Source: Clostridia bacterium (lineage in GTDB: Bacteria > Bacillota > Clostridia > Oscillospirales > CAG-272). From it: DNA of 64,000 nt. Positions 56,279 to 64,000 of this stretch are shown one piece after another (the first letter of the stretch is position 1; each line of letters opens with the position of its first letter). The translations under genes and the position numbers were made by a program. The stretch covers positions 1-64,000 of the forward strand of contig JAFTYG010000008.1 of NCBI GenBank assembly GCA_017461365.1. The letters are read 5' to 3'. The notes below the pieces were generated by a model that saw only the letters and a list, made by a program, of their open reading frames with translations, searched no databases and was not told where the DNA came from.

Positions 56279-59200
56279 ATGAAAAAAACATTAGCGATCC
56301 TATTGGCGATCATTATGCTCATTCCGATGTTTACCGTCCTTGTGTCGGCGGCGCCCGACGAGGCGAACAGCGGAGTGGCGGGAATTACCTTTGACGGAGA
56401 TCTCACCTATGGCGCAAACGAGGAATATCACTTCAATCAAAATTTAGAAAAGGTTCCTCATACGCTGTCGGCGTGGGTATATCTGGACGATGACGCATAT
56501 TCCAACCGTAATGTTATATTTGGAAACTATCCCTCCAATACCCGATACACAGGTTATATGCACTTTGAAATTAACGCAAGTCATCAGCCGCGTTTTAAAT
56601 ATTCAGACGCTGATCAGTCGAGCAAGCATGAGTTCGTGTTTACGGATATAACCGTGGAAAAGAATACTTGGACATTGGTTACCGTTACTGTAGACGAGAC
56701 GGCAGGCGAGGTCCGCTGTTATATCAACGGCGAGCTTGCAGGGACTATGACCGAAGGCTTTGCCCCCATCGACCCCACCGTGATCAATTATCCCTTTATG
56801 CTGGGCGGTTTCCATTACCGTAACGGTTCGGCATTCAATAAGCATTATTTCAAGGGTGAAATGAAGGATTTCTATGCCTATGCCGACACGCGTACGGCAT
56901 CCGAGATCGCCGCTGATTATGCTAACGGTCCCGCACTCGGCAATCCCGATCTGATCTGCGCCTATGACATTGACGCAAACGATCAGGGCAAGGATATTGC
57001 CGACGAAAGCGGCAACGGCTATACATTATACTACAACAAGCTTTGGCTGACCGAGGAGGAAATGGAAGTACTTCGCGGAGATACCTCTGACAGAGCTTAT
57101 TCCTTTGCCGTCGTACCCGATACACAGTATCTTACGGAATGGCATCAGGAGGCACTCCCCGTTCTGTATCAATGGATCGTGGATAATGTTGAGGAAAGGA
57201 ATATCCAATATGTTATCGGATTGGGAGACATAACTAATACCGACACAAATATTGACGCGATAAGCACATCTCACGGTGTAAAGGAATGGGAAACTACATA
57301 TAATGCTATTTCCAAAATGAACGGTGTTGTACCCTATTCGTTGATCAGAGGAAACCACGACGTTTACTCTACCGAGCCCAAGGACACCGCTACTCCCGAT
57401 CTTGTCGGTTCGATGGGACAGGGCTTTATCCAATATTTCGGTGGAGATAGCTTCTACGCGCAGCAGTTCAAGAACCCCGATGGCTACGAAGCAGGCTACT
57501 ACCAAGGAACACTCGCAAACTATAAGGGCGTGGAAGAGACCGACGAGGTTGCCAACACATGGAGAACCCTGGAGGCAGACGGTGACAAGTGGCTGCTGAT
57601 GAATCTGGACTGGGGCGCACACGACGATGTACTTGCTTGGGCAGGTGAGATCATTGAAGCGCATCCCGATCACCGTGTCATTATTTCCACCCATAACTAT
57701 TTAGGTCGTAGCGGGGATCACACAGACAACCGTCTCTCAGGTGATGTTACCAGCAGTTATCTGCAAAAGGGCTTCAACAACGGCGACGGTATCTGGAATA
57801 AGCTCGTTTCCCGTTACAGCAACATTGAAATGGTTCTTAGCGGACACATTTCCTCAAGCTCCATTATTGTTAAGCAGAACGAGGGAGTATACGGCAATAC
57901 TGTAACGCAGATGCTGATCGACGGTCAGGATCTCGACCGTTATTGGTACAACCCCGAAGCAGGAAAGATCACTGGTGTAGGCTTGGTCGCTATGCTCTAC
58001 GTTTCCAAGGACGGAACCCACGTAGACACTGAATACTACTCAACCGTTACAGGTAAGTATCTGAGCAGTATGAGCCAGCGGACGGTGGATCTGAATGCTG
58101 AGTGCGACACACCCGATACCAAGTGGGACGGTAAATCTCAATTTGCTCCCGTGGGTAGCGGCACAGAGGAAGATCCCTATCTTATAAGTTGTGCGGAAAA
58201 TCTTGCGTGGATGGCTAAAAAGTGCAACTACGTAGCAAGCACACTTGTAAATCCCTTTGCGGGTATGTACTTTGAGCAGGTGTGTGACATCGATATGAAC
58301 GGCCATAAGCTTAGTCAGATCGGTTGCTATTACGACAGCACAAGCAAAATGGCAGTGTTTGGCGGAACCTATGACGGAAAGGGCTTCTCTATTTCCAACG
58401 GTACTATCGACAAGCACTCAAGCTCCGCGCAAAACCAAAAGTGGGGCGTAGGTATTTTCGGAAATACCTATGAAGCAACCATTAAAAATGTTGTGGCTGA
58501 CAACCTGACAGTAAGCGGATTGACACGAGTTGGCGTTATTGTAGGCTACGCACGTGACACCTATATTACTAACTGCGTTTCTACCGATACCTGTGCTGTC
58601 ATCGGAACAGGCACGCCCACAACTCTTGCTTCTACCTCATCCGTATTCAAGACCGAGCAATGGAACGTATTTTCTCAAAACCGCTTGGGCGGTATCGTCG
58701 GACATTTTTACGGCTCCAGCTATAAATTCCAGATCAATTACTGTAAGAGCGGTGCTACTATCCTTGCAAAGGGAAACAACGCTCTGGCGGGCGGTATCGT
58801 AGGATCCCTTGAAAACCAAATAAATATGTACTATAACGTATTCGACGGCAGGATCATCAACGACTTTACCGATGAAGGCTACAACCGTACCCTTGCGGGC
58901 GAAAACGTCAATGGCGGCATAGTCGGTTATATCGGCTCGGGCACCTATACGATGGCAGGAACCAACAGATATATAAGCTACAATGTCAACAAGGGAAGCT
59001 TTGAGCTGCTCGGCGTTGCGACCACCGACGTTGTTTACGGCGGTATCGTAGGCGCGGTAAAGGATATTACCCCCAGCAATTACCGAATCGAATATTCCTA
59101 TAATCTCAGCAATGACATAGATCTGAACACTGATAAGTACACACAGACAAAAGCCGTTTATATCGGCGGTATTGTAGGAAGAGTTACCAATGATAAGGCA

Positions 59201-59899
59201 TCTACCGCAAGAAGTCTGAAGCTTGCTAACTGCGGCTCTGTTTCCACAGGCATTTCGAACGGCGGCTTGAATGTAGACACCACAGCCTTTACCGTTGATA
59301 ATCTTTACGTCTGCAACACCGTAGCCGAGGGAGGCACAGCGCCCGTTACGCACGTTCTGCCCAATGGAGTAACCACAGGTACCGTAGACGTTGCCACAAA
59401 GGAATTGAGCGCATTGCAGGCCACGACTGACAAGATGGAAAAGACCTACGCTGACGAGCGCAAGGCAGGCAGACGCACCGACGTGCTCAATACTATAGGC
59501 TATCAGACGGCAACGGCAGAGAACGACAACAGAGTTCGCCTTGTGTTCGGTCTTGATACCTTGGAGCTCTACAATTACGGCTATGAACTGACGCTTACCT
59601 ACACCGAAAACGGCGAGATCGTCACAAAGAAAGCATCGCTTACCGACAGAGTAGTTTACACCGACGTACAGGGCAACGAAAAGAATTATAACGCAAAGAC
59701 CGACTACGGTTACGAATATTTCGCAACGCTCGTCATTGATCCCACCGTGTCGGGTAAGGCGATAGAGGGCGAGGCTGTCTGCACAGTATCGGCGTACACG
59801 CTCACAGAGGACGGCTATAAGCTCTGCTACGGCGAAGATCTTATTACTCTTGTGTTCACCGACGGCGTTCTGACGAAGCCCGTGACGAATATCGACTAA
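56279..59899 (+). CDS. Large secreted protein: LamG-like domain, calcineurin-like phosphoesterase, GLUG-type repeats
   Basis: 1206 residues with a signal peptide (about 1-24). Residues about 40-215 form a concanavalin A/LamG-like domain (HTLSAWVYLDDDAYSN, WTLVTVTVDE, VRCYINGELAG). The metallophosphoesterase spans about 275-560, with ligand motifs FAVVPDTQYLTEWHQE, VIGLGDITNTDTN, LIRGNHDVYSTE, IISTHNYLGRSG and MVLSGHISSSS. Between about 640 and 1010 there are GGIVG-type repeats (GGIVGHFYGSS, GGIVGSLENQ, GGIVGYIGSG, GGIVGAVKD, GGIVGRV), as in GLUG-containing surface proteins. The last about 190 residues form one more domain of unknown type. A surface or secreted enzyme acting on phosphoesters; no cell wall-anchoring motif is apparent. 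AAAGGAGG follows, for the next peptide gene. Confidence 0.93.
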   Translation: MKKTLAILLAIIMLIPMFTVLVSAAPDEANSGVAGITFDGDLTYGANEEYHFNQNLEKVPHTLSAWVYLDDDAYSNRNVIFGNYPSNTRYTGYMHFEINASHQPRFKYSDADQSSKHEFVFTDITVEKNTWTLVTVTVDETAGEVRCYINGELAGTMTEGFAPIDPTVINYPFMLGGFHYRNGSAFNKHYFKGEMKDFYAYADTRTASEIAADYANGPALGNPDLICAYDIDANDQGKDIADESGNGYTLYYNKLWLTEEEMEVLRGDTSDRAYSFAVVPDTQYLTEWHQEALPVLYQWIVDNVEERNIQYVIGLGDITNTDTNIDAISTSHGVKEWETTYNAISKMNGVVPYSLIRGNHDVYSTEPKDTATPDLVGSMGQGFIQYFGGDSFYAQQFKNPDGYEAGYYQGTLANYKGVEETDEVANTWRTLEADGDKWLLMNLDWGAHDDVLAWAGEIIEAHPDHRVIISTHNYLGRSGDHTDNRLSGDVTSSYLQKGFNNGDGIWNKLVSRYSNIEMVLSGHISSSSIIVKQNEGVYGNTVTQMLIDGQDLDRYWYNPEAGKITGVGLVAMLYVSKDGTHVDTEYYSTVTGKYLSSMSQRTVDLNAECDTPDTKWDGKSQFAPVGSGTEEDPYLISCAENLAWMAKKCNYVASTLVNPFAGMYFEQVCDIDMNGHKLSQIGCYYDSTSKMAVFGGTYDGKGFSISNGTIDKHSSSAQNQKWGVGIFGNTYEATIKNVVADNLTVSGLTRVGVIVGYARDTYITNCVSTDTCAVIGTGTPTTLASTSSVFKTEQWNVFSQNRLGGIVGHFYGSSYKFQINYCKSGATILAKGNNALAGGIVGSLENQINMYYNVFDGRIINDFTDEGYNRTLAGENVNGGIVGYIGSGTYTMAGTNRYISYNVNKGSFELLGVATTDVVYGGIVGAVKDITPSNYRIEYSYNLSNDIDLNTDKYTQTKAVYIGGIVGRVTNDKASTARSLKLANCGSVSTGISNGGLNVDTTAFTVDNLYVCNTVAEGGTAPVTHVLPNGVTTGTVDVATKELSALQATTDKMEKTYADERKAGRRTDVLNTIGYQTATAENDNRVRLVFGLDTLELYNYGYELTLTYTENGEIVTKKASLTDRVVYTDVQGNEKNYNAKTDYGYEYFATLVIDPTVSGKAIEGEAVCTVSAYTLTEDGYKLCYGEDLITLVFTDGVLTKPVTNID

Positions 59900-59914
59900 A
59901 GGAGGTTCCCAAAA

Positions 59915-60049
59915 ATGAAAAAGAAATATATAACGCCCAACGTCGAGGCGGTAACGGTAGCCAAGGAGGATGTCCTTAGCTTATCGAACGATACATCGTT
60001 AGCGACGTTCGACCACGGCCCCGTAGTCGGATTTGGCGATTTTGATTGA
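59915..60049 (+). CDS. Short peptide gene downstream of the secreted phosphoesterase
   Basis: 44 residues (starts MKKKYITPNVEAVTVAKEDV, ends VVGFGDFD). It begins 15 nt after the phosphoesterase stop with a near-perfect AAAGGAGG, so it is almost certainly translated from the same transcript. Short genes starting MKKKY-x-x-P-x-V-E and having an acidic middle recur next to surface-protein genes in gut Clostridia and Bacteroidota; some are speculated to be peptide precursors, but I know of no proven function. No cysteine, so it is not a thioether-type peptide. No maturase or peptidase gene adjoins it. Confidence 0.7.
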   Translation: MKKKYITPNVEAVTVAKEDVLSLSNDTSLATFDHGPVVGFGDFD

Positions 60050-60059
60050 CAAATAAACA

Positions 60060-60096
60060 AAAATATGCTCTCCCATCACGGGAGAGCGTATTTTTA
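60060..60096. terminator. Bidirectional terminator
   Basis: AAATATGCTCTCCC pairs with GGGAGAGCGTATTTTT, between the peptide gene and the convergent SGNH hydrolase gene. Confidence 0.9.
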
Positions 60097-61077
60097 TATG
60101 TGCTTTTCGATCTCAGAGAGCAGATTTTTGAAATAATGCTCAAAACCCGCATCGTTGGGGTGCAGAATATCGGGCGAGAAATATTTCTCTTCTGCTGGAA
60201 CAAGCGTCGAGCCGTCGATCACCGTTACGTTGGGCAGATGCTTCGCAACGCTTTCGATGTATTCACCGATAGCCGAAACCTTGCCTATATCGTTGATCGC
60301 GCCGTCGCGGCAAGCCTTTCTCCATATGGGCGTCAGGGCAAATATCTTGGCGTTCGGATAATTCTTCGACAAAGCCGTGTAGAAGTCGCGGCATTTTGTC
60401 TCAAAGCTCTCCTTGTTCCCCTTGGACCAATCGTTCGTACCGTAGGCTACCGTTATGTACTCGGGCTCGATGCCGTCGCGGCACTCGGCAAGGGCAGGGA
60501 AGAATATCTCGCCGCCGATACCCTTGTTCACAGCATCTACACCGAGCGCGTCGGTAAGACGGGATGCGTAGGAATTCTCGGGGTGCTTTGCGTCGTATCC
60601 GTGGGTTATCGAGTCACCGAACATTATCATTCGCTTTTCGCTCTTGATAGGCGTAAACGACGCGCCGTCACTAATACAAAGAGCGACTATCCTTGACGCT
60701 GCCGACCAAGGGAAATATATCTTTATCTGCTTTTCACCATCGGGAAGTGTCCATTTTCCCGCGAAAAGACCGCAGTTCTCACCTCTGCAATCGAGAGAGG
60801 CATACTTCTTTCCGTTCACAAAAACGCTGTGCTCAAAATATTTTCTCGATGAGCCCGACCACGTATCGACCTCTAAGTAAAGCTCCTTGCTGTCGGTTGC
60901 GAATTCAAGAACTACGCCTGCCGTAGCAAAGGTCTTTTTGTAAAAATCGGCGCTGTAGGTCTTGTAGAGCTCCTCCTGCTCCTTTGTAAAGCGGTAAAGA
61001 CATACCTTGCCGTCAACCTCCTCTGCGCGGACAATGCCTCTTGCCGCAGAGCATATCTGTTGTAAGGTCAGTTTCAT
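60094..61077 (-). CDS. SGNH/GDSL hydrolase
   Basis: 327 residues, without signal peptide. A beta-sandwich N-terminal domain (about 1-130, including SGSSRKYFEHSVFVNGKKYA) is followed by the SGNH catalytic fold: nucleophile in MIMFGDSITHGYDA, GIGGEIFFPALAE (the Gly block), VAYGTNDWSKG (the Asn block), and ILHPNDAGFEHYFKN with the catalytic Asp and His. It is probably an intracellular esterase acting on acetylated sugars imported or released inside the cell; compare the lipoprotein relative at 40112. Confidence 0.9.
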   Translation of the reverse strand: MKLTLQQICSAARGIVRAEEVDGKVCLYRFTKEQEELYKTYSADFYKKTFATAGVVLEFATDSKELYLEVDTWSGSSRKYFEHSVFVNGKKYASLDCRGENCGLFAGKWTLPDGEKQIKIYFPWSAASRIVALCISDGASFTPIKSEKRMIMFGDSITHGYDAKHPENSYASRLTDALGVDAVNKGIGGEIFFPALAECRDGIEPEYITVAYGTNDWSKGNKESFETKCRDFYTALSKNYPNAKIFALTPIWRKACRDGAINDIGKVSAIGEYIESVAKHLPNVTVIDGSTLVPAEEKYFSPDILHPNDAGFEHYFKNLLSEIEKHI

Positions 61078-61117
61078 TTTTTCGTCTCCTTTTTGTCCTG
61101 TATCTTAATTTATATAT

Positions 61118-61963
61118 TTATTTGTTGTCTTTATTGTCGTTCGGAAAGGTCAGATACGCTACGCGGTCGTTTCCGCCAAAATCCTTGTAGATCTCACACC
61201 GAAATCCCGCCTTAACGGCTATTTCCGATACCGCCTTTGCCTGGTTCCAGCCGATCTCAAGAAGCATCATACCGCTGCGGCGCAGATACTTTGCGTAAGA
61301 GCCGATTATTACGCGGTAGAAGATAAGCCCGTCCTCGCCGCCGTCAAGAGCCGCCTCGGGCTCATAGGACAGCTCCTCCTCAAGCAGGGAGAGCTGTTTT
61401 GTTTCAATGTACGGCGGATTTGAAAGTATGCAGTCAAAATCTCCGAGCTCGTCCATAAATTCGGGACAGAGAACGTCCTCTCTTGCAAAGCCTATGCGGT
61501 CGCCCACACCGTTCGTCTCGGCGTTCTCACGCGCTATCTTCAAGGTCGGCTCAAAAAGATCGACAGCCACAGCGTGGCAATCGGGACGCGCCGCAAGCGT
61601 GGATATAGCCACACATCCGCTGCCCGTGCAAAGGTCGATAAAACGCGCCTTTTCGGGGAGAAAGCGCACCGCAAGCTCAACAAGCTTTTCGGTGTCCTGG
61701 CGCGGTATGAGCGTGTCCTTCGTCACGCGATAGGTTTCGTTGCAGAACTCCCAATAGCCGAGAATGTATTGCAGAGGATAGTGAGCGCACCGCTTGATAA
61801 CGGCGTCCTCCAATTCCTCGGAGGGGTAGTCCTCGTCTCGGCTTCTTTGCAGAAGCTCCGCCTTGTTTATGTTGCAAAATCTGCAGATGAGCATTGCAGC
61901 CTCTCCGCGATCGTTTTCAATTCCCGCCTCGGAAAGAGCGAGGCAGATCTCATTATAAGTCAT
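61118..61963 (-). CDS. prmC: Release factor glutamine methyltransferase
   Basis: 281 residues. PrmC methylates the Gln of the GGQ motif in peptide-chain release factors with S-adenosylmethionine. The SAM-binding motif reads FIDLCTGSGCVAISTLAA, and the catalytic NPPY lies in DCILSNPPYIETKQ. GGAGGAAAT precedes ATG 61963. It lies 13 nt downstream of the small protein gene in the same direction. No prfA is next to it. Confidence 0.96.
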   Translation of the reverse strand: MTYNEICLALSEAGIENDRGEAAMLICRFCNINKAELLQRSRDEDYPSEELEDAVIKRCAHYPLQYILGYWEFCNETYRVTKDTLIPRQDTEKLVELAVRFLPEKARFIDLCTGSGCVAISTLAARPDCHAVAVDLFEPTLKIARENAETNGVGDRIGFAREDVLCPEFMDELGDFDCILSNPPYIETKQLSLLEEELSYEPEAALDGGEDGLIFYRVIIGSYAKYLRRSGMMLLEIGWNQAKAVSEIAVKAGFRCEIYKDFGGNDRVAYLTFPNDNKDNK

Positions 61964-61976
61964 ATTTCCTCCGAAA

Positions 61977-62390
61977 TCAATGGCAGTGGTCGGTAAAAAA
62001 GCCCGTAAGATCTATCTCAAATGAGCCGCTTTCGTTTTTCTTGAAGCCGATAGCCCGAAGCAAGGGCTCGTCGGCGTCCTCTCCGAGATAGAACGCTCTG
62101 TGAACACCGCAAAGATCAATAAAATTGAGAGCGCCTCTGCCCATAACGAAAAGCGCCTCGAAGTCCGACGCCTCCCGAGCCTTTGCGTCAGCGGGCTCGT
62201 CTCTGTCGGTGAGCTTGGCAATATCATATATAAGACCGCCCTCGGCTGTCACCTTGAACTGACAGATGCCGACAAGCTCGCCGTCAACGCTTGCGGCGTA
62301 GGCGAGAAGATCGGGGCAGTATTTTATTTTACAGCGTCGGCAGAGCTCTTCCTGCTCCGCCTTTGATTGAATAGGTAAGACCTTTAACAT
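61977..62390 (-). CDS. Small GNAT-like protein upstream of prmC
   Basis: 137 residues, soluble. It contains the pattern PDLLAYAASVDGELVGICQF, then EASDFEALFVMGRGALNFID and FYLGEDADEPLLRAIGFKKN, reminiscent of a reduced GNAT fold without a clear acetyl-CoA-binding loop. A pair of cysteines at the start (CRRCKIKYC) may bind a metal. It is 13 nt before prmC and co-transcribed with it. Function unknown. Confidence 0.7.
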   Translation of the reverse strand: MLKVLPIQSKAEQEELCRRCKIKYCPDLLAYAASVDGELVGICQFKVTAEGGLIYDIAKLTDRDEPADAKAREASDFEALFVMGRGALNFIDLCGVHRAFYLGEDADEPLLRAIGFKKNESGSFEIDLTGFFTDHCH

Positions 62391-62454
62391 ATGTACTTCC
62401 TTTCAAGTTTTCAAGGATGTTTTTGTGGTATTCAGGCTTCTCTTGAGGAGCCGA

Positions 62455-62660
62455 GATTAAATCTCAACCGTAGGGGCGAAATGTGTTCGCCCCTACCCAC
62501 CACACGCCATTTACCACTTACTTGTAGGGGCGACCATTGGTCGTCCGTTCGTAATATCTCATTTTGTTCAATGCGGGCGAACACAGTTCACCCCTACGCA
62601 ATCGGTAATTGATCGGCGTTTCCTTTAGGAACGCTGTTGCCGTTAGGCGACTGATGAGAT
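62455..62660. repeat. Composite intergenic repeat of GTAGGGGCGA hairpins
   Basis: GTAGGGGCGAA and TTCGCCCCTAC form a hairpin at 62470-62496. A second set, GTAGGGGCGAC (62524-62534) and TCACCCCTAC (62588-62597), encloses CGACCATTGGTCG. Short hairpins such as CGTTTCCTTTAGGAACG follow. No gene. This looks like the GTAGGGGCG-type interspersed repeat found in many gut clostridial genomes. Confidence 0.7.
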
Positions 62661-62665
62661 GCTTA

Positions 62666-63400
62666 TTACAGCGTCTCACTATTTCCTCTGAGATACTCAA
62701 GCTCATCCTCCGTAAGCTCCCGCCACTTGCCCGACGGAATATCCCCGAGGGTAAGAGAGCCGTAGGCTACCCTTGTGAGCCTCAGTATCTTCAGCTCCGC
62801 CGCCTCGCACATTTTTCTGATCTGTCTGTTTCTGCCCTCAAAGAGCTCCATACAAAGACAGGTAGCGTCACGGCTTTTGTCGTAAGATAGAACGTCGGTC
62901 ACTACGGGACGTATTTTGTAGCCGTCTATCTCAAGCGGAGATCGAAGCAGAGCAAGCGCCGTTTCCGATACTCTCCCCCTGACCGTTACCTGATATATTT
63001 TCGGTATTTCGTGCTTAGGGTGAGTTAGCCTGTTGGCAAGCTCGCCGTCGTCGGTCAGCAGCAACAGCCCGTCCGAGTTCATATCGAGCCGCCCTATGGG
63101 ATAGACTCGCACGCCAACGTCGCGCGTCAGCTCCGCGACCGTCCGCCGTCCCCTCTCGTCCGAGAGAGTCGTGACAAACCCCGTGGGCTTGTTGAGCATA
63201 ACGCATATGCGTTTTTTGCGCTCGGGGCGGAGCAATCTGCCCTTGTACTCAACTCGGTCGGCATCGGGATCTATCCGCATACCGAGCTGTGCGACAGAGC
63301 CGTTTACCTTGACCTTGCCCTCGGCTATCTCCCGCTCTGCGGCGCGCCGCGAGAGCACCCCGCAGTCGGTAAAATATTTTTGCAGTTTAATTTTTTCCAT
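62666..63400 (-). CDS. rluB: Pseudouridine synthase of the RsuA/RluB family
   Basis: 244 residues from ATG 63400; the longer in-frame start at 63520 would run into the upstream gene. An N-terminal S4 domain (IKLQKYFTDCGVLSRRAAER) precedes the catalytic core with the conserved Asp in VYPIGRLDMNSDGLLLLTDD and ELFEGRNRQIRKM near 190-205. It isomerises uridine in rRNA, probably 23S, as in RluB; the exact target is inferred from the family. It overlaps the 3' end of the carboxypeptidase gene by 14 nt. Confidence 0.9.
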   Translation of the reverse strand: MEKIKLQKYFTDCGVLSRRAAEREIAEGKVKVNGSVAQLGMRIDPDADRVEYKGRLLRPERKKRICVMLNKPTGFVTTLSDERGRRTVAELTRDVGVRVYPIGRLDMNSDGLLLLTDDGELANRLTHPKHEIPKIYQVTVRGRVSETALALLRSPLEIDGYKIRPVVTDVLSYDKSRDATCLCMELFEGRNRQIRKMCEAAELKILRLTRVAYGSLTLGDIPSGKWRELTEDELEYLRGNSETL

Positions 63401-64000
63401 GTATATCCTCTGTGGAGAAGAATGTGAATATACGCTCGAAAAATCCCTTTTTCGGACGCGTTTTGCCCGACGAGCTTTCGGAAAAGGCAAGCACAGACGT
63501 GCAGTATGCCCCATCCACACTTAGCGTTACCGAGCCGAAAAGGTCTCCCTTTTTCGTGTCTCCCACCGCAAAGCGAAAGGGTGCCTCCACCCGTATTTCA
63601 ACGTCCGAGGCTCCTTTTCTCACTGTAAGCGCAAGAGGCTCGGTGTTGGTGAGAATTACACTTTCGGACTCACCGTCGGACAGCGGCAAGGCGTAAGAGA
63701 ACGCTCCCGCAGTGTAAAATATCCGCCGCTCGTAGTTTTCAAAGCCGTAGTCGAGAAGAGCCGTGTGGTCGCGCCAATCGTCGGGCGCGTTGAGCGTTAC
63801 GGCAATAAGCGTAAGCCCGTCGCGCCGCGCGGCGCTGACAAGACATCTTCCCGTTTTTTTCGTAAATCCCGTTTTCATGCCGATAGCGCCGTCGTAGCTT
63901 TTGAGCATCTTGTTGTGATTAACAAGCAGTCGCTTATCCGCCACACCGTCGTGGGGGATCGTAGTCTTTTGCGCAGAGACGATCTCCGATATAAGCTCCG
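63387..64000 (-). CDS. D-alanyl-D-alanine carboxypeptidase (DacF-like), 3' part
   Basis: Partial: the gene continues beyond the window end, and the frame is open upstream of position 63944 to 64000 (encoding SAQKTTIPHDGVADKRLLVN). Only the end of the peptidase domain is present, with the KTG motif in GMKTGFTKKTGRCLV, followed by the C-terminal beta domain. The SxxK and SxN motifs must lie beyond the window. The enzyme trims D-Ala from peptidoglycan pentapeptides; DacF-type enzymes act in sporulation, which is consistent with CotF here. The 3' end overlaps rluB by 14 nt. Confidence 0.9.
   Translation of the reverse strand, partial: ELISEIVSAQKTTIPHDGVADKRLLVNHNKMLKSYDGAIGMKTGFTKKTGRCLVSAARRDGLTLIAVTLNAPDDWRDHTALLDYGFENYERRIFYTAGAFSYALPLSDGESESVILTNTEPLALTVRKGASDVEIRVEAPFRFAVGDTKKGDLFGSVTLSVDGAYCTSVLAFSESSSGKTRPKKGFFERIFTFFSTEDIHGKN

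Overview
The window looks like a piece of chromosome from an anaerobic, probably gut-associated member of the Clostridia (Bacillota). Evidence: RNase Y, a single-chain pyruvate:ferredoxin oxidoreductase, a GlpA/GlpB/DUF1667 oxidoreductase trio, a CotF-like spore coat protein, a GGGtGRT/NifU-like pair, BcrA-type and FtsX-type ABC transporters, a SipW-type signal peptide protein, BspA-like repeats, strong GGAGG ribosome binding sites and many near-consensus TTGACA-17-TATAAT promoters. The order or genus cannot be fixed from this window. No rRNA, CRISPR array, transposase or integrase was found. Two tRNA genes are present: Ser-GGA (minus strand) and Gln-TTG (plus strand).

Layout. 1-9000: collagen-like lipoprotein, RNase Y, then a two-component system (7323-8994) upstream of an FtsX-type ABC transporter (3382-6740), separated by a 46-bp tandem repeat array and probable regulator boxes. 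9000-17400: PFOR (minus strand) facing away from a three-gene flavin/iron-sulfur oxidoreductase operon, then a hemolysin III family protein. 17400-23500: tRNA-Ser, an ABC exporter with a DUF1854 partner, and a ptsI-ptsH operon in unusual order whose HPr lacks Ser46. 23500-27400: AraC regulator divergent from a Gfo/Idh/MocA oxidoreductase plus NahK-like kinase, probably a sugar or sugar-derivative pathway. 27500-32650: small charged protein, lipoprotein, two successive ATPase-permease pairs, PlsY. 32700-41300: tRNA-Gln, secreted beta-helix protein with SipW-type signal, CotF-like protein, tpiA and pgk, DUF3737, a sugar isomerase-like protein, a lipoprotein esterase. 41400-48850: recG, BspA-like lipoprotein, an orphan GyrB-like subunit, a YbaK deacylase, a ClpP-like serine protease. 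48970-51650: PduL phosphotransacylase, NifU-like protein, GGGtGRT protein, small membrane protein. 51700-55350: an AT-rich accessory island and a patch of decayed genes. 55400-64000: repeat-rich membrane protein, a 1206-residue secreted phosphoesterase followed by a 44-residue peptide gene, SGNH hydrolase, prmC, a small protein, an rRNA pseudouridine synthase and the 3' part of a D-Ala-D-Ala carboxypeptidase.

Functional threads. PFOR (pyruvate to acetyl-CoA), PduL (acyl-CoA to acyl phosphate), TpiA and Pgk fit fermentative glycolysis. Several surface or exported proteins (collagen-like, LRR, SipW-type beta-helix, large phosphoesterase, esterase) fit a host- or particle-associated lifestyle.

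The most interesting non-textbook signals are: (1) the island at 51.7-53.4 kb, bracketed by duplicated 3' ends of the GGGtGRT gene and by duplicated terminators, with a divergent XRE/small-protein switch carrying a perfect consensus promoter between matched operator-like repeats; (2) two intergenic arrays of unrelated hairpins joined by ATGATATA linkers, each beside a tRNA gene; (3) a dispersed repeat family with interchangeable hairpin modules; (4) the 46-bp array capped by a perfect palindrome; (5) an unannotated-size peptide gene directly after the giant secreted phosphoesterase.
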